From NCBI GenBank assembly GCA_902490305.1, contig CABUDI010000005.1, positions 1 through 64,000 of the forward strand: a stretch of DNA of 64,000 nt, in the 5' to 3' direction. This DNA comes from an uncultured Collinsella sp. Lineage in GTDB: Bacteria; Actinomycetota; Coriobacteriia; Coriobacteriales; Coriobacteriaceae. This document shows, one piece after another, positions 34,736-41,413 of the stretch. Within the stretch, counting starts at the first letter, position 1; each line of letters begins with the position of its first letter. The position numbers and the translations under genes were made by a program. The notes below the pieces were generated by a model. It worked only from the letters and a program-made list of their open reading frames with translations. It searched no databases and was not told the DNA's origin.

Positions 34736-35578
34736 ATGTCCGCCCGTAAAGCTCGCACGGAGGCGGCTGCCGCTGGCGCCGCCCCCGTTGACTCTGAGGA
34801 GAAGGACGTGAAGATTCCCGTAGAGGCCGTCGACGATACCGAGGTCAATGAGACCGAGGCCGTCGAGGCTGCCGAGAACCAGGTAGAGGATTCCAACAAG
34901 GAGGCGACGATGACCGAGGACGAGATGGTGGAAGCTGCTATCCGCGCCGGTGAGGAAGCCGCCGACAACGACTTTAAGCTCAAGTTCGAGCAGGCCCAAA
35001 AGGAGCTTGCCGACGTGCGCAGCGAGCTCGATGCTGCGGCAGAGGCTCAGAAGGCCGCCGAGGACAAGGCAAAGGACGCCACCGAGCGCACCGCCCGTCT
35101 GCAGGCCGACTGGGAGAACTTCCGTCGCCGCACCGCCAACGAGCGCATCGCCGAGCGCGAGCGCGCGACCGAGAAGCTCGTCACTGCGCTGCTGCCGGTG
35201 GTTGACGATATCGAGCGTGCAATTGACCATGCCCGTGGCCAGGAGCTTTCCGACGATTTTAAGCAGTTCGTCGATGGCGTTGACGCGGTGCATGCCAAGC
35301 TGCTCGATGTGTTTGCGCACGAGGGCGTTGAGCCCATAGACCCCAAGGGCGAGGCGTTCGATCCGCTCGAGCACCAGGCTGTGGGGCGTGTCGAGGACGC
35401 ATCGCAGTACGACGAGACCGTCAACGATGTGTACCAGAAGGGCTACCGCATGGCGGATCGCATCCTGCGTTCCGCCATGGTGACGGTGACCTACGGTGGC
35501 GAGAAGCGCCCCGCACCGGAGCCCGAAGCGGCGCCCGAGGATGCTACGGCCGATACGGCCGAGAGCACCGAGGAGTAA
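34736..35578 (+). CDS. grpE: Nucleotide exchange factor GrpE, long acidic N-terminus
   Basis: A 280-residue GrpE that releases ADP from DnaK. The core from about residue 80 shows the long coiled coil (KLKFEQAQKELADVRSELDA, RLQADWENFRRRTANER) and the beta domain ending GYRMADRILRSAMVTV. The first 75 residues are acidic and disordered (VDDTEVNETEAVEAAENQ), longer than in E. coli GrpE (197). ATG 34736 lies 2 bases after dnaK, so they are coupled; an internal ATG 34910 would give a normal-length protein and cannot be ruled out. A terminator-like hairpin follows, probably reducing transcription into dnaJ. Confidence 0.95.
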   Translation: MSARKARTEAAAAGAAPVDSEEKDVKIPVEAVDDTEVNETEAVEAAENQVEDSNKEATMTEDEMVEAAIRAGEEAADNDFKLKFEQAQKELADVRSELDAAAEAQKAAEDKAKDATERTARLQADWENFRRRTANERIAERERATEKLVTALLPVVDDIERAIDHARGQELSDDFKQFVDGVDAVHAKLLDVFAHEGVEPIDPKGEAFDPLEHQAVGRVEDASQYDETVNDVYQKGYRMADRILRSAMVTVTYGGEKRPAPEPEAAPEDATADTAESTEE

Positions 35579-35585
35579 TTGAGAA

Positions 35586-35616
35586 GGGCCCCGGGGCAAC
35601 ACCCGGGGCCCTTTCT
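35586..35616 (+). terminator. Terminator or attenuator between grpE and dnaJ
   Basis: GGGCCCCGGG and CCCGGGGCCC around a 6-base loop, then TTTCT. The T-run is short, so partial read-through into dnaJ is likely. Confidence 0.7.
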
Positions 35617-35642
35617 GGCCAAGTGCCATGTGACAGCATGAG

Positions 35643-35664
35643 CCGCCGTCCGCAGGGACGGCGG
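35643..35664. repeat. 22-base palindrome before dnaJ
   Basis: CCGCCGTCC-GCAG-GGACGGCGG, 22 bases before the dnaJ start. Against the copies at 19683 and 51108 (CCGCCGTTC/GAACGGCGG) one pair has changed on both sides. Confidence 0.7.
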
Positions 35665-35686
35665 ATGTAACAGGAGAGGAGCTACG

Positions 35687-36652
35687 ATGGCTGCAGGCAA
35701 AACCTTCTATGACATCCTGGGCGTATCCAAGAGCGCCTCCGACAAAGAGATCAAGAGCGCGTTTCGCAAGCTCGCGCAAAAATATCACCCCGATGCCGGC
35801 GGCGACGAGGCCAAGTTCAAGGAGATCAGCGAGGCCTACGAGACGCTTTCGGACGAGAAGAAGCGCAAAGAGTACGACCAGATGCTCATGTTCGGCGGCA
35901 TGCCGGGCGCGGGCGGCGCGTATAGCGGTGGCTACGGCGCCGGTGCCGGCGCGAGCGGTTGGGGCGATATCTTCGACAGCATCTTCAGCGGCAACGGCGC
36001 CTGGGGCAGCGACTGGGGCTCGGGCTTTGCCGGTGCCGCGGGTGCTGCCGGTGCGGGCGCGGGCCGCAACCGCGCACGCAAGGGCGGCGACCTGTCGCTG
36101 ACCGTCGATGTGACGGCCGAGGACGCGTTTCGCGGCGTGACGCACAAGGTTACCTACCGCATTCCCTCGACGGGCGAGCAGCAGACCATTACGGTCTCGG
36201 TGCCTGCGGGTGCGGTCGACGGCGGCAAACTGCGCTACAAGCGTCGTGGCGAGTACGGCGTTGCCGGCGGCGAGCGCGGCGACCTGGTCGTGACCACGCA
36301 CGTGGAGGAGCATCCGCTGTTTAAGCGCAAGGGTGCCGACGTGACCATGGAGGTGCCGATCTCGGTCTACGAGGCGGCGCTCGGCTGCACGGTTGATGTG
36401 CCCACGCCCGGCGGCGCGACGGTTCGTCTGAAGGTGCCCGCTGGCACCCAGACGGGCAAGAAGTTCCGCTTTAAGGAAATGGGGGCGCCCGACGTTAAGC
36501 ACCGTGGCCGCACGGGTGCGCTGCTCGTCGAGATCAAGGTGCAGGTTCCCTCGAACCTGTCCGACGATGAGCGCGATGCCATGACCAAGCTGCGCGAGGC
36601 CGACACGCGCGATTATCGCGAGAAGGTCAACCGTTACAAGGCGACGTTCTAG
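35687..36652 (+). CDS. dnaJ: DnaJ-type co-chaperone without zinc finger (type B)
   Basis: A 321-residue J-domain protein. The J domain (residues 6-70) has HPD at 34-36 in QKYHPDAGG. A Gly-rich region follows (residues 80-130, GAGGAYSGGYGAGAGASGWG), then two beta C-terminal domains (SLTVDVTAEDAFRGVTHKVT, VTMEVPISVYEAALGCTVDV) and the dimer end. There is no CxxCxGxG zinc region, so it is a type B (CbpA-like) DnaJ. It stimulates DnaK ATPase and delivers clients. ATG 35687 has AGGAGAGGAG 6-7 bases upstream. It is 73 bases upstream of hspR. Confidence 0.95.
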   Translation: MAAGKTFYDILGVSKSASDKEIKSAFRKLAQKYHPDAGGDEAKFKEISEAYETLSDEKKRKEYDQMLMFGGMPGAGGAYSGGYGAGAGASGWGDIFDSIFSGNGAWGSDWGSGFAGAAGAAGAGAGRNRARKGGDLSLTVDVTAEDAFRGVTHKVTYRIPSTGEQQTITVSVPAGAVDGGKLRYKRRGEYGVAGGERGDLVVTTHVEEHPLFKRKGADVTMEVPISVYEAALGCTVDVPTPGGATVRLKVPAGTQTGKKFRFKEMGAPDVKHRGRTGALLVEIKVQVPSNLSDDERDAMTKLREADTRDYREKVNRYKATF

Positions 36653-36724
36653 GGCGGTCGTGGCGCACGCCCGCGCCCGCGGGCTTATGATGGACGATAA
36701 CGAGACGGAAAGGGGTCAGGTAGC

Positions 36725-37141
36725 ATGGCCGAGGACAATAGGAACAAACCGCTGTACATGATCAGCGTGGCGGCCGAGCTGACCGGCATGCATCCGCAGA
36801 CTCTGCGCGTCTACGAGTCCAAGGGCCTGGTGAACCCCCAGCGCTCGGGCGGCAACACACGCCTGTATTCGCGTGCCGATATCGAGCGCCTGGAGCTCAT
36901 CAACCAACTGACCGACGAGGGCATCAACCTCGCCGGCGTGGTGCGCATCCTCGATATGAAGGAGCGTGCCGAGGAACGTGAGCGCGAGAACGAAAAGCTC
37001 CGCGCCCGCGTGCGCCAGCTCGAGGACGAGCTGCACGAGTACAAGATGCAGAAGAAGATCACCGCCCTGGCCCCGCGCGACGGCTCAGTCAACCCCGAGC
37101 AAGTCATGCGCAAGCTGCTAGGCGCGGGGACCGATTTGTAG
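36725..37141 (+). CDS. hspR: MerR-family heat-shock repressor HspR
   Basis: A 138-residue repressor. The N-terminal MerR HTH is MISVAAELTGMHPQTLRVYE-type, with wing GLVNPQRSGGNTRLYSRADI. A coiled coil follows (ERAEERERENEKLRARVRQL). In Actinobacteria HspR, with DnaK as co-repressor, shuts dnaK and clpB when heat stress ends. Its place at the end of dnaK-grpE-dnaJ is the classic one. ATG 36725 has AAGGGGTCAG upstream. The usual HAIR operator was not seen; the shared AAATCT-N15-AGATTT repeats are the best candidates. A decayed copy of the structured 3'-UTR element starts on the last base of its stop codon. Confidence 0.93.
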   Translation: MAEDNRNKPLYMISVAAELTGMHPQTLRVYESKGLVNPQRSGGNTRLYSRADIERLELINQLTDEGINLAGVVRILDMKERAEERERENEKLRARVRQLEDELHEYKMQKKITALAPRDGSVNPEQVMRKLLGAGTDL

Positions 37142-37178
37142 TTACGCGGGCCGCATTCGGACAATCTGGCATTCAACT
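37141..37178 (+). repeat. Decayed third copy of the structured 3'-UTR element
   Basis: GTTACGCGG, then GCCGC, then CGGACAATCTGGCATTCAA in the order of the full copies, with the rest lost. Like copy 1 it starts on the G of the preceding stop codon TAG. A 35-base-arm palindrome follows at once, which may have replaced the missing part. Confidence 0.55.
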
Positions 37179-37180
37179 TC

Positions 37181-37267
37181 ATGATCCCTTGGGGACGGAG
37201 GAAAACGGATCACTGGGTCAGGCCGACCCCCTCAGTGATCCGTTTTCCTCCGTCCCCAAGGGATCAT
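37181..37267. repeat. Perfect palindrome with 35-base arms
   Basis: The left arm begins ATGATCCCTTGGGGACGGAG and runs to 37215; the right arm (37233-37267) is its exact reverse complement, around a 17-base loop. Both carry the GGGGACGG core. It is the longest perfect palindrome in the window. Perfect arms imply either recent origin or active repair. Confidence 0.9.
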
Positions 37268-37414
37268 TTTGCCGGCTCACACTGGGCTCGTCCTTTACTT
37301 TACCGAGATAAAGTGAATGCGCAGATTCGTAACCCACTCGCAACCGTTCTATGGCACGATATTGAACGAATGTATGCTATGCGCCCAAATCTTTTGGGCA
37401 GAGTGGGAGACAGT

Positions 37415-39715
37415 ATGGTCAAGCTGTACGAGGACGGCATCTACCTGCGCGGTGGCAGCGAGGTTGTGCCTGCGGCCGAGGCTGCCGAGCGCGGTATTAC
37501 GCAGACGCCTGAGGATGCCAAGCGCGGCACCATCGCGTATTCGATCCTCCGGGCACACAATACGTCCGGAGATCCCGAGGCGCTCAAGATTCGCTTCGAT
37601 GCCATGGCGAGCCACGACATCACCTTCGTCGGCATCATCCAGACGGCGCGCGCCTCGGGCATGGAGCAGTTCCCGCTGCCCTACGTGCTCACCAACTGCC
37701 ACAACTCGCTGTGCGCCGTGGGCGGCACCATCAACGAGGACGACCACGTCTTTGGCCTTTCCGCGGCCAAGAAGTACGGCGGCATCTTCGTTCCGCCGCA
37801 CATTGCCGTCATCCACTCCTTTATGCGTGAGAACTTCGCCGGCTGCGGCAAGATGATCCTGGGCTCCGACTCGCACACCCGCTACGGCGCCCTGGGCACC
37901 ATGGCCGTGGGCGAGGGCGGCGGCGAGCTGGCAAAGCAGCTGCTGCGTGACACCTACGACGTTGCCTATCCCGGTGTCGTCGCCATTTACCTCACGGGCG
38001 CCCCGCGCCCCGGCGTCGGCCCGCACGATGTGGCGCTCGCCATCATCCGCGCCGTCTTTGCCAAGGGCTACGTCAAGAACAAGGTCATGGAGTTTGTGGG
38101 CCCGGGCATCGCGAGCATGACGACCGATTACCGCAACGGCGTCGATGTCATGACCACCGAGACCACCTGCCTGTCGAGCATCTGGGCCACCGACGAGGAC
38201 ACACACGCGTTTTTGACCATGCACGGCCGCGGCGACGACTACCGCGAGCTCAAGCCCGCCGATGTCGCCTACTATGACGGCTGCGTCGAGGTCGACCTGT
38301 CGAGCATCAAGCCCATGATCGCGCTGCCGTTCCATCCTTCCAACGGCTTTGAGATCGACGAGCTCAACGAGAACCTCGAGGACATCCTGCATGAGGTGGA
38401 GCTCGAGGCCGCCAAGATCGGCGAGGGCAAGACGCACTTTAGCCTGCTCGACAAGATTGTCGACGGCAAACTGCGCGTGCAGCAGGGCGTTATCGCCGGC
38501 TGCTCGGGCGGCAACTACGACTCCGTGGTTCAGGCTGCCCGCGTGCTCAAGGGCGCCAACACCGGCTGCGGCGAGTTCTCGCTGTCGGTCTATCCCACGA
38601 GCCAGCCCGTGGCGCTCGAACTTACGCGCCGTGGCTATATCTACGACCTCATGGAGGCCGGCGCGATCGTGCGCACGGCGTTCTGCGGCCCGTGCTTTGG
38701 CGCCGGCGACACGCCTGCCAACAACGGCCTATCCATCCGCCACACCACGCGCAATTTCCCCAACCGTGAGGGTTCCAAGCCGGGTAATGGCCAGCTGAGT
38801 GCCGTGGCCCTGATGGACGCCCGCTCCATTGCGGCGACGGCTGCCAACGGCGGCGTCCTGACGCCGGCGACCGACCTGCCCGAGGAGACTTGGGACGAGG
38901 CCTGCGAGTACACCTTTGACGACGCTCCTTACAAGAAGCGCGTGTACTGGGGCTTTGGCAAGGCGGAGCCTGCCGACGAGCTGGTCGAAGGCCCCAACAT
39001 CAAGCCGTGGCCCGCGATGGAGCCCCTCGGCGACGACATCCTGCTCAAGGTGTGCTCCAAGATCATGGACCCGGTCACCACGACTGACGAGCTCATTCCT
39101 TCGGGCGAGACGAGCTCCTTCCGCTCCAACCCGCTGGGCCTGGCCGAGTTTACGCTCAGCCGCCGTGACCCGGCTTACGTGGGCCGTTCCAAGGAGGTCG
39201 ACGCCGTGGAGAAGCGCCGCGTTGCCGGCGAGGCAGCGGGCGACCTGGTGGCACTCGATGCCGAGCTTGCCAGCGTGTTTGAGGCGCTGACCGGCGCGGG
39301 TGTCGCGGCCGATGCCAAGGCGACTGAGTACGGCTCCATGCTCTATGCCAAGAAGCCCGGTGACGGTTCTGCCCGCGAGCAGGCCGCGAGCTGCCAGCGC
39401 GTAATTGGCGGCCTGGCCAACATCGTCCACGAGTACGCCACCAAGCGCTATCGCTCCAACGTGATGAACTGGGGCATGGTGCCCTTCCAGATGGAGGCCG
39501 AGCCCAGCTTTGAGGTGGGCGACTACGTCTTTGTGCCGGGTATCCGCGCCGCGCTCGATGGCGACCTGAAGGGCATCGCCGCCTACGTAGTGCGCGCCGA
39601 TGGTGCGGTCGAGCAGATTGAGCTTTACATTGCCGATATGACGGCAGAGGAGCGTGCCATCGTCAAGGCCGGCTGCCTGATCAACTACAACAAGTTCAAG
39701 GCCGCTGCCGAGTAA
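37415..39715 (+). CDS. Aconitase-family hydratase (YbhJ-like)
   Basis: A 766-residue member of the aconitase superfamily, near E. coli YbhJ in length (753). The [4Fe-4S] cysteines appear in AGCSGGNYDS and TAFCGPCFGAG; GSDSHTRYGALGTMAVGEGG is the substrate-binding motif. Aconitases move a hydroxyl between neighbouring carbons of a tricarboxylate. YbhJ-like proteins have not been given a firm substrate, so I call it a hydratase only. ATG 37415 has GGGAGA 5 bases upstream; upstream ATGs at 37371 and 37380 lack one. It is transcribed alone; palindromes stand on both sides. Confidence 0.88.
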   Translation: MVKLYEDGIYLRGGSEVVPAAEAAERGITQTPEDAKRGTIAYSILRAHNTSGDPEALKIRFDAMASHDITFVGIIQTARASGMEQFPLPYVLTNCHNSLCAVGGTINEDDHVFGLSAAKKYGGIFVPPHIAVIHSFMRENFAGCGKMILGSDSHTRYGALGTMAVGEGGGELAKQLLRDTYDVAYPGVVAIYLTGAPRPGVGPHDVALAIIRAVFAKGYVKNKVMEFVGPGIASMTTDYRNGVDVMTTETTCLSSIWATDEDTHAFLTMHGRGDDYRELKPADVAYYDGCVEVDLSSIKPMIALPFHPSNGFEIDELNENLEDILHEVELEAAKIGEGKTHFSLLDKIVDGKLRVQQGVIAGCSGGNYDSVVQAARVLKGANTGCGEFSLSVYPTSQPVALELTRRGYIYDLMEAGAIVRTAFCGPCFGAGDTPANNGLSIRHTTRNFPNREGSKPGNGQLSAVALMDARSIAATAANGGVLTPATDLPEETWDEACEYTFDDAPYKKRVYWGFGKAEPADELVEGPNIKPWPAMEPLGDDILLKVCSKIMDPVTTTDELIPSGETSSFRSNPLGLAEFTLSRRDPAYVGRSKEVDAVEKRRVAGEAAGDLVALDAELASVFEALTGAGVAADAKATEYGSMLYAKKPGDGSAREQAASCQRVIGGLANIVHEYATKRYRSNVMNWGMVPFQMEAEPSFEVGDYVFVPGIRAALDGDLKGIAAYVVRADGAVEQIELYIADMTAEERAIVKAGCLINYNKFKAAAE

Positions 39716-39726
39716 CGTTGCTGTAC

Positions 39727-39798
39727 GCCCCGGCCAAACCTTCCCCTCGTGCTCACGCGCTTCGCGAGGGTCGCCCGAGGGGAAGGTTTGGCCGGGGC
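39727..39798. repeat. Perfect palindrome with 23-base arms after hydratase gene
   Basis: The left arm begins GCCCCGGCCAAACCTTCCCC (39727-39749); the right arm (39776-39798) is its exact reverse complement. The loop contains CGCGCTTCGCG. It starts 12 bases after the stop codon. Confidence 0.85.
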
Positions 39799-39806
39799 TA
39801 CCGCGA

Positions 39807-39835
39807 CGTTCTCGTTGGGTCTTGAGGGGCGCTAA
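39807..39835 (+). repeat. 29-base direct repeat, left copy
   Basis: CGTTCTCGTTGGGTCTTGAG then GGGCGCTAA. The right copy is at 40893-40921 with one mismatch. Both read FSLGLEGR then stop in the same frame, and the mismatch is synonymous. They flank the 215-residue gene. Confidence 0.8.
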
Positions 39836-39878
39836 TAATTGACCGGGACCACCACAAAGTTGCCTGCCCGGCGGGACC

Positions 39879-40526
39879 TTATTTCGATGGGGTCCAGGTT
39901 ATTTCATCGTCAAATAGCCAAGTGCGTGACGAGCCACTGTTGCGCGCTGTCTGCGGATCGGGCTCGCAAGTTTGTTCGTAGGCATCTTCGGTACACCGAT
40001 CCATAAAATCGACGACTGCCGTCTGGTCGCCCTCCATGACGTAGATTACGTCGCCATCCGAGATATAGACCCCCGGTCCTTCATTGTCCACGTAGCCGGG
40101 GTCGTATGAGACGTTGCACAATCTGCTCCCGTTTGCCGCATCGAGCTCAAGGGTCGAATAATACCCGCCAACCATTTGGCCATTCTTGGCTCGATATATT
40201 GCGGCGCCGTACCATCGCTTAAACGTCTTGCCTTTGAGTAAACTGGTTGCCTTGCCGATAAGCTGCTCATCTTGGGTATAGCGCGTGGCTCCAAGTTCGA
40301 TTCGGGGATAGTTACTGACCCCAAGCGCTGCGGGCGTACCGTCGAAATCGACGGTGATTGAATCGGGTTTGATGATATCGGTGAGGATTTCGATGGGGTA
40401 GCTTACGGTTTCAACCGCCGCCTGCGTTGCCGAGGCAGGGAGAAATGCGAGATAGATAATGCCCACGCCGACTGCGGTAATTGCAAACGCTAAGACGAGC
40501 AGGCCGATATAGGTGGAGCGTTTCAC
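39879..40526 (-). CDS. Single-pass membrane protein, unknown function
   Basis: A 215-residue protein with one membrane segment near the N-terminus (YIGLLVLAFAITAVGVGIIY) and an extracytoplasmic domain of about 180 residues with several Tyr/Gly-rich strands (FKRWYGAAIYRAKNGQMVGG) and two Cys pairs that could form disulfides. I do not recognise it. The start is GTG 40526 with GAGGT 6 bases upstream; ATG 40553 would add nine residues without a ribosome site. It is of lower GC than its neighbours and stands between 29-base direct repeats 1,086 bases apart, which suggests insertion or duplication. Confidence 0.7.
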   Translation of the reverse strand: MKRSTYIGLLVLAFAITAVGVGIIYLAFLPASATQAAVETVSYPIEILTDIIKPDSITVDFDGTPAALGVSNYPRIELGATRYTQDEQLIGKATSLLKGKTFKRWYGAAIYRAKNGQMVGGYYSTLELDAANGSRLCNVSYDPGYVDNEGPGVYISDGDVIYVMEGDQTAVVDFMDRCTEDAYEQTCEPDPQTARNSGSSRTWLFDDEITWTPSK

Positions 40527-40553
40527 GGCGGGTACCTCGCAAACAGTATGCAT

Positions 40554-40837
40554 TCATTAAGATAAGTGATACCAGCTTACGACAATATTCAAAAGAAAGC
40601 GATCGGTCGAAATGACGGGGCGAAAAGGCCCTATTGGGCTTCGATTTGACCTCTAATAGAAGTATTTGCCCCACTCATTCTGGGCGTGAGGTCAATAATT
40701 GAGTCCACGAGTTTTGAGCGATACTCTTCTCACTAAACTCACTATTTTCACTATAAGCACTATAAATACGATAGGGGGACGACGAGAACAATGTGACGTG
40801 CGATAGCTAAGCCGTTTAAGCCGGACTTTGACCTTGA
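40554..40837. other. AT-rich intergenic region
   Basis: No gene is visible. The stretch has lower GC than the rest of the window and includes short repeats of CACTA/CACTAT (about 40730-40766). TATAAA at 40761-40766 could be a -10 box for a plus-strand transcript ending at the terminator at 40970, but there is no good -35. Confidence 0.4.
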
Positions 40838-40921
40838 ATCTCTGCCTCTATCTGTGCGAACGGGCTATTGTCGGTTCTCGATTCCATCGCTGCGTTCTCG
40901 TTGGGTCTTGAGGGACGCTAA
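40838..40921 (+). pseudogene. Possible 3' remnant of a lost coding gene
   Basis: After TGA at 40835 the frame reads ISASICANGLLSVLDSIAAF then SLGLEGR and TAA at 40919-40921, followed 18 bases later by an intrinsic terminator. Its last 29 bases are duplicated at 39807. It may be the tail of a removed gene; without a database match this is weak. Confidence 0.35.
40893..40921 (+). repeat. 29-base direct repeat, right copy
   Basis: 28 of 29 bases match 39807-39835. It lies just before the terminator at 40940-40970. Confidence 0.8.
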
Positions 40922-40939
40922 GAAATGGACTTGCTTGAT

Positions 40940-40970
40940 GCCGCCTCTGTTATCGGGGCGGCTTCTTTTT
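40940..40970 (+). terminator. Orphan intrinsic terminator
   Basis: GCCGCC and GGCGGC around an 11-base loop, then TTCTTTTT. No intact plus-strand gene lies just upstream, so it marks either a lost gene or an unannotated small RNA. Confidence 0.7.
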
Positions 40971-40974
40971 GTCG

Positions 40975-41013
40975 AAAACCGCCACAAAGGGGACAGGCGC
41001 CTTTGTAGCGGCT
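40975..41013. repeat. Palindromic hairpin, CCACCACG family, diverged copy
   Basis: AACCGCCACAAAGG and CCTTTGTAGCGGCT around GGACAGGCG. It shares the ACAAAGGGGACAGG core with the other copies. Confidence 0.7.
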
Positions 41014-41024
41014 CGATTTGTCTT

Positions 41025-41071
41025 AATCTGTAACACCTTGGCCGCTAAAAGTGGGCCTGGTGTTACAGATT
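41025..41071. repeat. Hairpin 1 of three upstream of clpB
   Basis: AATCTGTAACACC and GGTGTTACAGATT, exactly complementary, around a 21-base loop with its own GGCC/GGCC pair. Confidence 0.75.
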
Positions 41072-41100
41072 TAGGTTTTCGATTCGGGTGTCTTCTGTTC

Positions 41101-41157
41101 GTCTCGATTTGTAACAGATAGAGCTCTATTTGCCGAGTAGATGTTACAGATTGAGAC
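41101..41157. repeat. Hairpin 2 of three upstream of clpB
   Basis: GTCTCGATTTGTAACA and TGTTACAGATTGAGAC; two of 16 pairs are G-U on the plus strand. Confidence 0.75.
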
Positions 41158-41180
41158 AAACGGGTGCCGCTGAACAATTC

Positions 41181-41237
41181 GTCTCGATTTGTAACATCTG
41201 GAGCCAGAAACGGTCGATAGATGTTACAGATTGAGAC
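41181..41237. repeat. Hairpin 3 of three upstream of clpB
   Basis: GTCTCGATTTGTAACATCT and AGATGTTACAGATTGAGAC, with the same two G-U pairs as hairpin 2, 80 bases downstream of it. Confidence 0.75.
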
Positions 41238-41297
41238 GGTAGCGCACCTGTGCGGCGGCGGGCCGACATCTTTACCCCTATCTTTCAATCACTCAGA

Positions 41298-41324
41298 AAA
41301 TCTTATATATAGAGACTTAGATTT
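41298..41324 (+). promoter_or_regulatory. Candidate heat-shock operator before clpB
   Basis: AAATCT-N15-AGATTT, with TATATATAGAGACTT between the arms, followed by GTGTATAAGAT which holds a possible -10 (TATAAG). It is the counterpart of 32705-32731 before dnaK and lies 90 bases before the clpB start. Confidence 0.6.
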
Positions 41325-41413
41325 GTGTATAAGATCGTACAAAGCTGGCAACAATACTTCTCGAACAACGTGAAGCCGCCCCGTAGGGCGGCCGCCCCAA
41401 GAGAGGTGATTCC

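Noticed and set aside
41025..41237. CRISPR array
   Set aside because: The three repeated units are hairpins with diverged spacing (76 then 80 bases) and conserved internal pairing. There are no uniform direct repeats with unique spacers and no cas genes.
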